A stretch of DNA of 61,464 nt from J005 sp964613235 (lineage in GTDB: Bacteria; Pseudomonadota; Zetaproteobacteria; Mariprofundales; Mariprofundaceae). This document shows positions 9,122-17,665 of this stretch, piece by piece; positions within the stretch are counted from its first letter, which is position 1, and each line of letters begins with the position of its first letter. Where the stretch lies: NCBI GenBank assembly GCA_964613235.1, contig CAZTGM010000003.1, positions 1-61,464 of the forward strand, written 5' to 3'. The notes beneath the pieces are model-generated. The model had not been told where the DNA came from. It was given only the letters and a program-made list of their open reading frames with translations, and did not search any database. Both the position numbers and the translations under genes were made by a program.

Positions 9122-10660
9122 TCAGGCCAGTTTATCGTCGGCAATATGGTAATGCGGATCTTCCTCAACATTGACTTCAACGAGATCACCGGCCTGTGTC
9201 AGCAGTTGCCGACATTCCGGCGCCAGATGTCGCAGTCGCAGCTGCTTGCCGGCTTTGGCATAGCGTTCGGCCAAGTTGTCGATAGCCTCAATGGCTGAAT
9301 GGTCGGCCACACGGGAATGGGCAAAATCGATTACAATCTCATCAGGATCCTGCTGCGGATCGAAAACCTCCGCAAAACGATGTACCGAAGCGAAAAACAA
9401 CGGGCCGTGCAGGGCATAGATGCGTACGGTTTTGCCATCAACCTGTTCGTCGCGCGGGATAGCATGGATATGGCGCGCCTGTTTCCAGGCAAAAACCAGG
9501 GCGGAAGCAATAACACCGATAATGACGGCAGTGGCCAGGTCGGTGAAGACGGTGACGACGGCGACGAGAATGCCGACAAATGAGTCTTCGCGCGGAATCT
9601 TGTTCAGCAGATTAAAGCTGCCCCATTCAAACGTGCCGATAACGACCATGAACATCAGCCCGACCAGTGCCGCTACCGGTACCATAGCAATGAGATCCGA
9701 GGCGAACATGATGAACACAAGCAGGAACAGTGCTGCGGCAATGCCGGAAAGGTTGCGCAGGCCACCGGAAGAGACATTGATCATCGTCTGGCCGATCATG
9801 GCGCAACCGCCCATGCCACCGAAGAAACCATTGACCATATTGGCTAGCCCCTGGCCAATGGATACACGGTTGCCTTGGCCGCGCGTGCCGGTCATTTCAT
9901 CGACAACAGTCATGGTCAGCAGTGATTCAATGAGACCGACGCCGGCAAGGATAATGGCATAAGGGGCGATAATGGTCAGTGTTTCCCAGTTCAGTGGTAC
10001 GCCGGGGATATGAAAGGCAGGGAAACCGCCGCTGATATCAGCAATATCACCAACGCTTTTGGTATCCAGGCCACCGAAAATGACTATCAGACTGATGGTG
10101 ATGATGGCGGCAAGGCCTGCCGGAACAGCACGGGTGATTTTGGGCAGGATATACATGATGACCATGGTCAGGGCGACCAGCCCGAGCATCGTGTACATCG
10201 GCGGACCGGACAGCCAGTGCATGACGCCGTCCATGCCTTCATGTTTAAAATGTTCCATTTGCGCCAGAAAAATGACGATGGCCAGACCATTAACGAAACC
10301 GAGCATAACCGGGTAGGGCACCATGCGGATGTATTTGCCGAAACGGGCGGCACCAAACAACATTTGCAGGATGCCGGTAAGTACAATGGTGGCAAACAGG
10401 TATTCGACGCCGTGCTGGGCCACCAGTGCGACCATGACGACAGCCATGGAGCCGGTGGCACCGGAAATCATGCCGGGACGTCCGCCCACGAGCGATGTCA
10501 CCAAGCCCATGAGGAAGGCGCCATAAAGACCAACCAGTGGGTTGACGCCGGCGACAAAGGCGAAGGCGACGGCTTCGGGGACCAGTGCGAAGGCAACGGT
10601 AAGGCCGGAAAGGATATCGTCCTTGGCGCGTGCGGCATGAACGTAGTAAATCTGAAACAT
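9122..10660 (-). CDS. SulP-family anion permease with STAS domain
   Basis: A 512-residue inner-membrane transporter. About eleven hydrophobic helices run from residue 14 to about 400, with the family signature region GLYGAFLMGLVTSLVGG near the start. A C-terminal STAS domain follows (about 415-500, HGPLFFASVHRF and IVIDFAHSRVADHSA). SulP proteins carry sulfate, bicarbonate or dicarboxylates; the substrate cannot be read from sequence. Start at 10660 is supported by AGGAG six bases upstream. A longer frame to 11212 is an antisense shadow of feoB and was dropped. The sulfur operon at 24.9 kb makes sulfate a possible substrate, but the genes are not linked. Confidence 0.92.
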   Translation of the reverse strand: MFQIYYVHAARAKDDILSGLTVAFALVPEAVAFAFVAGVNPLVGLYGAFLMGLVTSLVGGRPGMISGATGSMAVVMVALVAQHGVEYLFATIVLTGILQMLFGAARFGKYIRMVPYPVMLGFVNGLAIVIFLAQMEHFKHEGMDGVMHWLSGPPMYTMLGLVALTMVIMYILPKITRAVPAGLAAIITISLIVIFGGLDTKSVGDIADISGGFPAFHIPGVPLNWETLTIIAPYAIILAGVGLIESLLTMTVVDEMTGTRGQGNRVSIGQGLANMVNGFFGGMGGCAMIGQTMINVSSGGLRNLSGIAAALFLLVFIMFASDLIAMVPVAALVGLMFMVVIGTFEWGSFNLLNKIPREDSFVGILVAVVTVFTDLATAVIIGVIASALVFAWKQARHIHAIPRDEQVDGKTVRIYALHGPLFFASVHRFAEVFDPQQDPDEIVIDFAHSRVADHSAIEAIDNLAERYAKAGKQLRLRHLAPECRQLLTQAGDLVEVNVEEDPHYHIADDKLA

Positions 10661-10726
10661 GAAAGCTCCTGAGGATTTTCGGGAGGCGCACTCTAGGGGG
10701 CGGTCCTGGTGATGTAAAATCAGGCC

Positions 10727-10789
10727 ATGGATACTTTTACGGTCAAAGTCTTCGACGATGGCACGGAATACAGTAAGCTGTGCCGATGA
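10727..10789 (+). CDS. possible 20-residue leader peptide ahead of feoB
   Basis: A short open frame runs from an ATG at 10727 to a TGA that overlaps the feoB ATG at 10786 as ATGA. The encoded 20 residues are rich in Asp, Thr and Lys. The overlap is the arrangement used for translational coupling, and the feoB start itself has no clear Shine-Dalgarno sequence. The leader has only a weak ribosome site (CAGG), and I recognise no homologue, so it may be chance. Confidence 0.22.
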   Translation: MDTFTVKVFDDGTEYSKLCR

Positions 10790-12843
10790 CGAAGCAGCAG
10801 GGAGATAACCAACCTTTGTCGGTGCCACTGGGCGGTCCGTTTTATCGCGGCAGCCGGCGCTTGCGCATTGCGCTGGTGGGACAGCCGAACAGCGGCAAGA
10901 GCACGATTTTTCATGCCGTGGCCAGCACCAGCGTGGATCATGGTCAGTTAGCCGGTACGGACAAGGCTTATCAGCGTTGTACTGTGCAGATCGGCATGGA
11001 TGAGGTTGAGCTGATCGACCTGCCGGCCATGTATTCGCTGAAAAACCTGCGCGGAGATGATCTCGAAGGCCTGAAATACCTGCTCTGGGGTGACAGTCGG
11101 CCCCAAGTATCTGTACATGAATCCAAACAGCCGCCGGCACCGTTTTCCCGGCCGGATATGCTGATTCATATCGTTGATGCTGGCACCTTGCATCGTCATC
11201 TGGAGCTGACACTGGAATTGATTGAACTGGGATTGCCCATTGTGATGGGCCTGAACATGATGGACGAGGCCCGGCGCAAGGGCGTGCAGATCGATGTGCC
11301 GGCTCTGGAAGCGGAGTTGGGTATTCCAGTGGTGCCGATGACAGCCATCAAGGGGCTGGGTATCTCTCGGTTGTTCGAACGCGCGGTACAGGCAGTACGC
11401 GAACACGCTTGCCCGTTGCCACAGCCTTCCGGTGAACATATCGCCAAATGGGGCAAGCGATTGCATCAGGCTGTGGATACACCGGCCATCCGCGAAGCGT
11501 TTTGTGTACCGCAGCCGTTCATGATCCGACAGCTCAAGCAGGCTGATGATTATTTCTGCCACGAACTGGCCAGCCATTTCCCGGAAGTGGCACGGGAAGT
11601 TGAACGCATTCGGCAGCAGGCCGATGCCGAATTGCCCCGCCCATTGGCGGAAGAAGTGGCAGCTGATTACCATCATCGTGCCGCACGCCTGTTCGAAAAG
11701 GTGGCTCGTCTGGGGCATCGCTCCCGGACGATTACCTGGGAGGATCGTCTAGATGCACTGTTTTTGCATCCGCGTTGGGGACTGGTTGGCAGCCTGTCGC
11801 TGTTCGCGCTGATTTTGTTTATGGTGTTTGAGGTCAGTGCCGGTATCGATGCACTGACAGCTGCCCGGCTTGCCGAAATGGCTGCCCAGTGGCAGCCGGA
11901 CAGCACGGTAGGTGTGGTCGGGCATGCCGTGGTAGATGGTCTGGTTGGACTCATCGGCATAGTCGTACCTTATATGCTACCGTTGGTATTGATGCTGGTG
12001 GTGCTGGAAGAGTCGGGCGTTATGCAGCGTGTGGCTTTTGTCGTGGATCGCTTCTTTCATCATATCGGCCTGCACGGCAAGGTGGCCGTGCCTTTTCTGC
12101 TGGGGCTCGGCTGTAATGTGCCGGCGATTGCGGCGACACGTACCGTAGCTTCAGGGCGGGATCGTATCGTGGCCTCATTACTGATTACTTTCGTGCCCTG
12201 TTCGGCGCGTTCGGCCATTATTCTGGCGCTGGGTGGAAAATATCTGGGTGGATTGGGGGTTTTCGGTCTGTTTATGTTCAATCTGCTGATCATTGCCTGG
12301 CTGGGGAAACTGCTGGTACGGCGCTATCCGGATATTAGTCCTGGCCTGATTCAGGAAATTCCTGCCTATGCCCTGCCTCGCGTATCGGCTGTGCTCGCAT
12401 CAACCTGGCAGCGCACGCGAGATATCCTGACCATTGTTACACCATTGTTGGTGGCTGGCAGCATTGTGCTGGCATTGCTACATCATATTGGTGCTGATGC
12501 CTGGATCAATCAGGCACTGATGCCGATGACGGTATGGGTGCTTGGCCTGCCGGTGGTGCTGGGCGTACCGATTTTGTTCGGTGTGTTGCGCAAGGAATTG
12601 TCACTGTTGATGATTTACCAGGCATTGGGGACGTTTGAAATCGGGCAGATACTGGACTGGGTACAAATCAGTACTTTTCTGGTGTTTCTGATGTTTTATG
12701 TGCCCTGCATTTCCACGTTTGCCATCATGGTCAAAGTGATTGGGCGTCGCGAGGCCGCGTTTTCACTGCTGCTTTCCATCGGCGTCGCTTTGTGCTGTGC
12801 GCTGGCCGTCCGGTTGATACTGGAGCTGTTTCGCCTGTGGTGA
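10786..12843 (+). CDS. feoB: ferrous iron transport protein B
   Basis: A 685-residue inner-membrane Fe(II) transporter with an N-terminal GTPase domain. G1 is GQPNSGKST (about residue 32 on), G4 is NMMD, and the G5 region is TAIKGLG. G3 reads DLPAMYSL, so the usual Gly of DLPG is Ala. The membrane half has the paired gate motifs, including LLGLGCNVPAIAATRT and FVPCSARSAI. It is shorter than the ~770 residues of E. coli FeoB. No feoA or feoC is adjacent and I see no convincing Fur box. An in-frame GTG two codons upstream is an alternative start. The gene is divergent from the SulP permease. Confidence 0.95.
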   Translation: MTKQQGDNQPLSVPLGGPFYRGSRRLRIALVGQPNSGKSTIFHAVASTSVDHGQLAGTDKAYQRCTVQIGMDEVELIDLPAMYSLKNLRGDDLEGLKYLLWGDSRPQVSVHESKQPPAPFSRPDMLIHIVDAGTLHRHLELTLELIELGLPIVMGLNMMDEARRKGVQIDVPALEAELGIPVVPMTAIKGLGISRLFERAVQAVREHACPLPQPSGEHIAKWGKRLHQAVDTPAIREAFCVPQPFMIRQLKQADDYFCHELASHFPEVAREVERIRQQADAELPRPLAEEVAADYHHRAARLFEKVARLGHRSRTITWEDRLDALFLHPRWGLVGSLSLFALILFMVFEVSAGIDALTAARLAEMAAQWQPDSTVGVVGHAVVDGLVGLIGIVVPYMLPLVLMLVVLEESGVMQRVAFVVDRFFHHIGLHGKVAVPFLLGLGCNVPAIAATRTVASGRDRIVASLLITFVPCSARSAIILALGGKYLGGLGVFGLFMFNLLIIAWLGKLLVRRYPDISPGLIQEIPAYALPRVSAVLASTWQRTRDILTIVTPLLVAGSIVLALLHHIGADAWINQALMPMTVWVLGLPVVLGVPILFGVLRKELSLLMIYQALGTFEIGQILDWVQISTFLVFLMFYVPCISTFAIMVKVIGRREAAFSLLLSIGVALCCALAVRLILELFRLW

Positions 12844-12852
12844 TTTTACCTC

Positions 12853-12881
12853 TTGAAAACAGTGATCGTGGACGCTATATA
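12853..12881 (+). promoter_or_regulatory. promoter of hsp20, heat-shock-like and sigma70-like
   Basis: TTGAAA (12853-12858) and TATATA (12876-12881) are spaced by 17 bp, a good sigma70 arrangement. Read as CTTGAAA - 14 bp - CGCTATAT it also resembles the sigma32 consensus (CTTGAAA ... CCCCATNT), which would suit the small heat-shock gene downstream. Which sigma factor uses it is inference. Confidence 0.6.
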
Positions 12882-12931
12882 AAGGATGCTGGAGATAATC
12901 CGGCAACATTACTGGATCAAGGAGGTATGTG

Positions 12932-13360
12932 ATGGGCCTGATGCGTTGGTCTCCATGGCAGGAACTGGAAACTATTAATCGTCAGCTCGGCCGCCTGCTT
13001 GATGACAGCGGTTTCGGCATGGGTACGGAAACCGGTCAGTGGGTGCCGACAGTAGATATTCGCGAAACCGATGACGCCCTGCTGGTGCAGGCAGAGCTGC
13101 CGGGTATTGAGAAGAAGGATGTACATGTTGAAGTGCGCGATGGCGTGCTGACCATTTCCGGTGAACGTCGCTATGAAAAGGATGTGAAGGAAGAGAATGT
13201 TCATCGGGTAGAGCGAGCTTATGGACGCTTCTCGCGCAGCTTTGTGCTTCCTGCTCATGTGGATGCGGACAAGGTGGATGCCCGCATGAAGAATGGTGTG
13301 CTGGAGGTCAGGTTGCCCAAGGAAGAGAGTGCCAAACCGAAAGCTATCACCATTCACTGA
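12932..13360 (+). CDS. Hsp20 / alpha-crystallin small heat shock protein
   Basis: A 142-residue small heat-shock protein that binds unfolding proteins without ATP. The alpha-crystallin domain spans about residues 38-130, with the signatures AELPGIEKKDVHVEV and GVLEVRLPK. The short C-terminal tail ends PKAITIH, which contains the I-x-I type anchor used for oligomerisation. ATG at 12932 follows AGGAGG (12920-12925) with six bases between, an excellent ribosome site; a GTG one codon earlier is disfavoured. A heat-shock-like promoter lies upstream and a hairpin terminator downstream. Confidence 0.95.
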   Translation: MGLMRWSPWQELETINRQLGRLLDDSGFGMGTETGQWVPTVDIRETDDALLVQAELPGIEKKDVHVEVRDGVLTISGERRYEKDVKEENVHRVERAYGRFSRSFVLPAHVDADKVDARMKNGVLEVRLPKEESAKPKAITIH

Positions 13361-13402
13361 GATGACAGTGTTATCATTTGATTGCGCCGGGAAAACCGGA
13401 AA

Positions 13403-13422
13403 GGGGCCGCAGCGGCGGCCCC
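13403..13422 (+). terminator. GC-rich hairpin after hsp20
   Basis: GGGGCCGC and GCGGCCCC form a perfect 8 bp stem with a four-base loop, followed by GTTGTTGT. The tail is only moderately T-rich, so termination may be partial and allow read-through into the M48 protease gene. Confidence 0.6.
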
Positions 13423-13432
13423 GTTGTTGTAT

Positions 13433-14392
13433 ATGAACGCTGCTGTGCTGCAACAGAAAAAGCGGCGCAATATGTGGCATTCGCTGTTGCTGCTGATGGC
13501 GATGCTGTTGCTATTCATGCTGTTGGGTCGCGTATTGTTCGGTCCCGGCGGAGGCGTGCTATTATTGTTCGGAACGCTGCTGCTGGTCGCTTTTATGCCA
13601 CGTGCGTCGGCCTGGCTGACCTTACGGTTGTATCGGGCACAGCCCATCCATTCTGCGCAGGCGCCGGGTCTGTTTCGCATGGTGGATGCCTTGCGTCGTA
13701 AGGCTGGACTGGCCGAGATGCCGATGTTGTTTCTGGTGCCCAGTTCTACACCGAATGCCTTTGCCATGCTGCATGGTGATCACACGCTGATTGCGGTGAC
13801 GGATGGCCTGTTCAGATTGCTCGACAAACGGCAGCTGGCCGGCGTGCTGGCACATGAAATCAGTCATATTCGTCATGGTGATTTATCCGTTATGCAATTG
13901 GCGGACCTGCTTACCCGGCTGACAGCTACGCTGTCCGATGTCGGCTGGCTGACCCTGCTGTTATGGCTGCCGTTCAGCCTGCTGGCCGGCATGAGTATGC
14001 CGTGGTTCGCGATTCTGTTGTTATTAGCAGTGCCTTTGCTTTCCAGTCTGCTGCAATTGGCGCTGTCGCGTACACGCGAGTTTGATGCGGATCTGGGAGC
14101 GGTTGAATTGACCGGTGACGCCGAGGGTCTGGCGACGGCTCTGTTGCGTATTGAGCAGGGCACGACACCATGGTGGCAATGGTTGCTGTTGCCGGGGCGG
14201 CAGCGGGCGGCACCTTCGCTATTGCGTACACATCCGCTTGTCTCCGAGCGTGTGCAACGGCTGCAGGAAGTGGCAGTGCGCCGACCGCAGGTGAGCATGA
14301 CATGGTTTGCCGATGATGAACATGAACCGTTTATGCGGTCGCCGGTGATCGGGACACCGCGACGCTGGCGCGGCTTCGGTATCTGGTATTGA
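13433..14392 (+). CDS. M48-family membrane zinc metallopeptidase, HtpX-like
   Basis: A 319-residue integral membrane protease. Two hydrophobic segments lie within residues 13-55, the zinc site HEISH is near residue 143, and two further hydrophobic helices follow (about 165-205). The downstream zinc ligand is the Glu of REFDADLGAVEL. HtpX degrades misfolded membrane proteins in heat-stressed cells; that role is inferred. The neighbour hsp20 supports a stress role. I start at ATG 13433; an in-frame TTG at 13382 would place the start before the terminator hairpin, and a later ATG at 13471 is also possible. No strong ribosome site is seen at any of them. Confidence 0.85.
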   Translation: MNAAVLQQKKRRNMWHSLLLLMAMLLLFMLLGRVLFGPGGGVLLLFGTLLLVAFMPRASAWLTLRLYRAQPIHSAQAPGLFRMVDALRRKAGLAEMPMLFLVPSSTPNAFAMLHGDHTLIAVTDGLFRLLDKRQLAGVLAHEISHIRHGDLSVMQLADLLTRLTATLSDVGWLTLLLWLPFSLLAGMSMPWFAILLLLAVPLLSSLLQLALSRTREFDADLGAVELTGDAEGLATALLRIEQGTTPWWQWLLLPGRQRAAPSLLRTHPLVSERVQRLQEVAVRRPQVSMTWFADDEHEPFMRSPVIGTPRRWRGFGIWY

Positions 14393-14395
14393 TTC

Positions 14396-14761
14396 GTGCG
14401 AGTGCGGTTGTTTTCGCTCAGACATGTACCGCAGGATGAGGCGGATGATATTCGTCGCCTGCTGGATGAACATGATATCGATTTTTATGAAACGCATGCT
14501 GGTGGTTGGGGTATTTCGGTGCCGGCTATCTGGTTATACGATGACCGCTTTCGCCCACAGGCCGAGGCATTGATTGAGAGTTATCAACAGCAGCGAACCC
14601 GGCAGGCGCGGCAGGCATATGAAGAGCTGCGTCAGGCCGGTCAGCATCGCACTTGGCGGGATACCTGCCGGGAGCATCCATGGCAGGCTGTTCTGCTATT
14701 GCTGATGATCGTGTTTGTGCTCTACGTATCGCTGAGTCCGTTCATTCATTTTCTGCAATAA
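14396..14761 (+). CDS. small single-pass membrane protein, DUF6164-like
   Basis: A 121-residue protein with a short soluble N-terminal domain resembling the DUF2007/DUF6164 signal-transducing-protein fold. It begins with a VRLFSLRHVP strand, and GGWGISVPAIWL lies near residue 37. A charged helix follows, then one membrane helix near the C-terminus (about 97-115). Function is unknown. It starts with GTG four bases after the protease stop, so the two are probably co-transcribed and may act together. A strong bidirectional-looking hairpin follows. Confidence 0.65.
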   Translation: MRVRLFSLRHVPQDEADDIRRLLDEHDIDFYETHAGGWGISVPAIWLYDDRFRPQAEALIESYQQQRTRQARQAYEELRQAGQHRTWRDTCREHPWQAVLLLLMIVFVLYVSLSPFIHFLQ

Positions 14762-14787
14762 AAAGGCGCCCGGCAATGCCGGGCGCC
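14760..14787 (-). terminator. terminator of acnA (possibly bidirectional)
   Basis: GGCGCCCGGC (14765-14774) pairs with GCCGGGCGCC (14778-14787) around AAT. On the minus strand the stem is followed by a run of T (the plus-strand A run at 14760-14764), an intrinsic terminator for acnA. It may also stop transcription from the protease operon. Confidence 0.85.
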
Positions 14788-14805
14788 CCGCCGCGATAAG
14801 CGCCT

Positions 14806-17433
14806 TCAGCACGATGCCAGCTGGCGCAATACGTAATGCAGAATACCACCATGGCGGTAATACTCCCATTCCTTGGGCGTATCGATACGTACTCGTGCGC
14901 TGAACGTTTTCCCATCGGCTTCAACCGTGACTTCGCGGACGCCTTCATGCACGCCGCGAATGCTGAAGGATTCACGACCGCTCAGTTCCAGTGAAGCGGC
15001 ATTCTCGCCATCCATAAATTGCAGCGGCAGGATGCCCATGCCGACGAGGTTGGAGCGGTGGATGCGCTCATAGCTTTCGGCAATAACGGCACGGATGCCG
15101 AGCAATGCAGGCCCCTTGGCAGCCCAGTCGCGACTGGAGCCGGAACCGTATTCCTTGCCGGCAATGACCAGCGCAGGCGTGCCTTCGGCCTGATATTGCA
15201 TAGCCGCATCATAGATGCTCATGGATTCGCCATCGGGCAGATGGATGGTCACGCCACCTTCGGTGTCCGGCACCAGATGGTTGCGCAGGCGGATATTGGC
15301 AAAGGTGCCGCGCATCATGACTTCATGGTTGCCGCGGCGTGAGCCGTAGGAGTTGAAGTCTTTGGTTTCCACACCATGTTCACGCAGGTATTGCCCGGCC
15401 GGCGAATCGGCCTTGATGGCCCCGGCCGGTGAAATGTGGTCGGTGGTTACCGAGTCGCCCAGCAATGCCAGTACGCGTGCCTGTTCAATATCTCCGAGAT
15501 CACCCGGTTGTTTCCGCATATTGACGAAATAAGGCGGGTTCTGGATATAGGTCGACGTTTTATCCCAGGCGAATCGGTCACCTTCAGGTGCATCCAGTGC
15601 CTGCCAGTTGGCATCGCCAGCAAACACATCGGCATAGGCGCGGGTGAACTGTTCGCGGTTGACGCCGGCAATGGCTTCGGCGATTTCCGCCTGGCTGGGC
15701 CAGATGTCCTTCAGGAACACATCACGCCCGTCACGATCCTGACCGATCGGGTCGTGATACAGATCGATGTTCATCGTGCCGGCAATGGCATAAGCGACCA
15801 CCAGCGGCGGAGAAGCGAGGTAATTCATACGCACTTCGGAATGCACACGGCCTTCAAAATTGCGGTTGCCGGACAATACAGAGCAAACGGCCAGTTCACC
15901 ATCGGTGATGGCTGCGGATACTTCTGCCGGCAATGGTCCGGAATTACCGATACAGGTCGTGCAACCATAGCCGACAACATGGAAGCCCAGCTGTTTCAGA
16001 GGTTCCATCAGGCCTGCACCCTGCAGGTATTCGGTAACTACCAGTGAGCCGGGGCCCAGCGAGGTTTTGACCCAGGGGGCTGCTGTCAGGCCGAGTGCGG
16101 CGGCTTTTTTGGCCACCAGGCCGGCCCCAAGCATGACCGACGGATTGGATGTGTTGGTGCAGGAGGTGATAGCGGCAATAACGACGGCACCATCGTCAAT
16201 GGTGACGTTCTTGCCGTTAATCGTGGTTGTAACTGCCCGGGAATTCAGGTTCGCTTCCTGTTTAATGGTTTGCAGTGCCGTGCCAAAGGCTTTTTTGCTG
16301 TCGCTTAATGCAATGCGATCCTGCGGGCGTTTGGGGCCGGCCAGAGAGGGCACGACTGTAGACATGTCCAGACTCAGCGTTTCGCTGTAGTCGGCAACAT
16401 GGCCATCGCGGAACATGCCCTGAGCTTTGGCATAGGCTTTAACCAAGGCGATATTTTCTTCCGAACGACCGGACAGGCGCAGGTAGTTCAGGGTTTCCTC
16501 ATCGATGGGGAAGATGCCGCAGGTGGCGCCGTATTCAGGTGCCATATTAGCGATGGTGGCACGGTCGGCCAGTGGCAGATGATCCAGACCTGTACCATAA
16601 AATTCGACAAACTTTCCGACCACGCCATGGGCGCGCAGCATTTCCACAATCGTCAGTACCAGATCGGTAGCCGTAGCGCCTCCCGGTAACGAGCCGGTCA
16701 GCTCGAAGCCGACGACTTTCGGGATCAGCATGGAAATGGGCTGCCCCAGCATGGCAGCTTCGGCTTCGATGCCGCCTACGCCCCAGCCGAGTACGCCCAG
16801 TCCGTTGATCATTGTCGTATGCGAGTCGGTGCCGACAAGTGTGTCCGGATAGGCCACGCCATGATCATCCACGAAGACAGTGCGGGCCAGGTTTTCCAGA
16901 TTAACCTGGTGTACGATGCCGGTATCCGGCGGTACGACCTTGAAGTTGTCAAAGGCTTTCTGGCCCCATTTGAGGAAATTGTAGCGTTCACGATTGCGCT
17001 TAAATTCGATTTCTGAATTTATTGCCAATGCGTTGTCCGTGCCAAAAGTATCGACCTGTACGGAATGGTCGATGACCAGTTCGGCAGGTACCAGCGGATT
17101 GATTCGCTCAGCATTGCCGCCCAGTGCCACGACGGCATCGCGCATGGCGGCCAGATCGACGATGGCGGGGACACCGGTGAAATCCTGCATCAGCACACGG
17201 GCCGGCATATAGGCGATTTCACGGTTCGGCTCAGCTTTGGCATCCCAGTGGACAATGGCTTCGATGTCGCTGCGTTTGACCACTTCGCCGTCTTCGCGGC
17301 GCAGCAGGTTTTCCAGCAGGATTTTCATGGCATAGGGCAGGCGGGCAATATCCCCGGCGGCCTTGAGATCATAATAGGTGTATACCTTGTCGCCGACGGA
17401 TAGTTTGCGGCGTGCACCAAAACTGTTGCTCAC
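14806..17433 (-). CDS. acnA: aconitate hydratase A
   Basis: An 875-residue aconitase of the AcnA/IRP type, interconverting citrate and isocitrate in the TCA cycle with a [4Fe-4S] cluster. The cluster cysteines are seen in AAITSCTNTSNPSV and in GYGCTTCIGNSGP. The substrate-binding GSRRGNHEVM and YGSGSSRDWAAKGP motifs are intact. The length is typical for AcnA (about 890) and excludes AcnB. It is monocistronic, with its own terminator downstream. Citrate synthase is encoded elsewhere in the window (58.2 kb), so TCA genes are present but not clustered. Confidence 0.97.
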   Translation of the reverse strand: MSNSFGARRKLSVGDKVYTYYDLKAAGDIARLPYAMKILLENLLRREDGEVVKRSDIEAIVHWDAKAEPNREIAYMPARVLMQDFTGVPAIVDLAAMRDAVVALGGNAERINPLVPAELVIDHSVQVDTFGTDNALAINSEIEFKRNRERYNFLKWGQKAFDNFKVVPPDTGIVHQVNLENLARTVFVDDHGVAYPDTLVGTDSHTTMINGLGVLGWGVGGIEAEAAMLGQPISMLIPKVVGFELTGSLPGGATATDLVLTIVEMLRAHGVVGKFVEFYGTGLDHLPLADRATIANMAPEYGATCGIFPIDEETLNYLRLSGRSEENIALVKAYAKAQGMFRDGHVADYSETLSLDMSTVVPSLAGPKRPQDRIALSDSKKAFGTALQTIKQEANLNSRAVTTTINGKNVTIDDGAVVIAAITSCTNTSNPSVMLGAGLVAKKAAALGLTAAPWVKTSLGPGSLVVTEYLQGAGLMEPLKQLGFHVVGYGCTTCIGNSGPLPAEVSAAITDGELAVCSVLSGNRNFEGRVHSEVRMNYLASPPLVVAYAIAGTMNIDLYHDPIGQDRDGRDVFLKDIWPSQAEIAEAIAGVNREQFTRAYADVFAGDANWQALDAPEGDRFAWDKTSTYIQNPPYFVNMRKQPGDLGDIEQARVLALLGDSVTTDHISPAGAIKADSPAGQYLREHGVETKDFNSYGSRRGNHEVMMRGTFANIRLRNHLVPDTEGGVTIHLPDGESMSIYDAAMQYQAEGTPALVIAGKEYGSGSSRDWAAKGPALLGIRAVIAESYERIHRSNLVGMGILPLQFMDGENAASLELSGRESFSIRGVHEGVREVTVEADGKTFSARVRIDTPKEWEYYRHGGILHYVLRQLASC

Positions 17434-17591
17434 TGGAGGCTCCTTTGCTTCTGGTAAATTCGAAAAATAAGTTGCGGCAAGCTAGCGCCGGTCGCACTTT
17501 TTCTAAAGTGTTTGCCCTGAATTATACGGTCATAACCAAGTTGGTGATGAAATGGCAGACAGTTTTGTGGAAGGTAAGGCTTTAATTTTTC

Positions 17592-17600
17592 TGATATAAT
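17592..17600 (+). promoter_or_regulatory. extended -10 promoter of the GspE/PilB-type gene
   Basis: TGATATAAT contains TATAAT at 17595-17600 preceded by TG one base upstream, an extended -10 element. No good -35 is seen at the usual distance, which is common for this class. It lies 65 bp before the chosen start at 17666. Confidence 0.6.
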
Positions 17601-17665
17601 GCCTAGATTGCCTTGGCTGGTAAGGATAATCTTTGCATAGCGAAGATGGTTGGTCGGAGGGGTTG

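Noticed and set aside
10680..10785. Fur box upstream of feoB
   Set aside because: No convincing palindromic GATAATGATAATCATTATC-like sequence is present.
10661..11212. N-terminal extension of the SulP permease by 184 codons
   Set aside because: It is antisense to the conserved GTPase part of feoB, is low complexity, and AGGAG supports the start at 10660.
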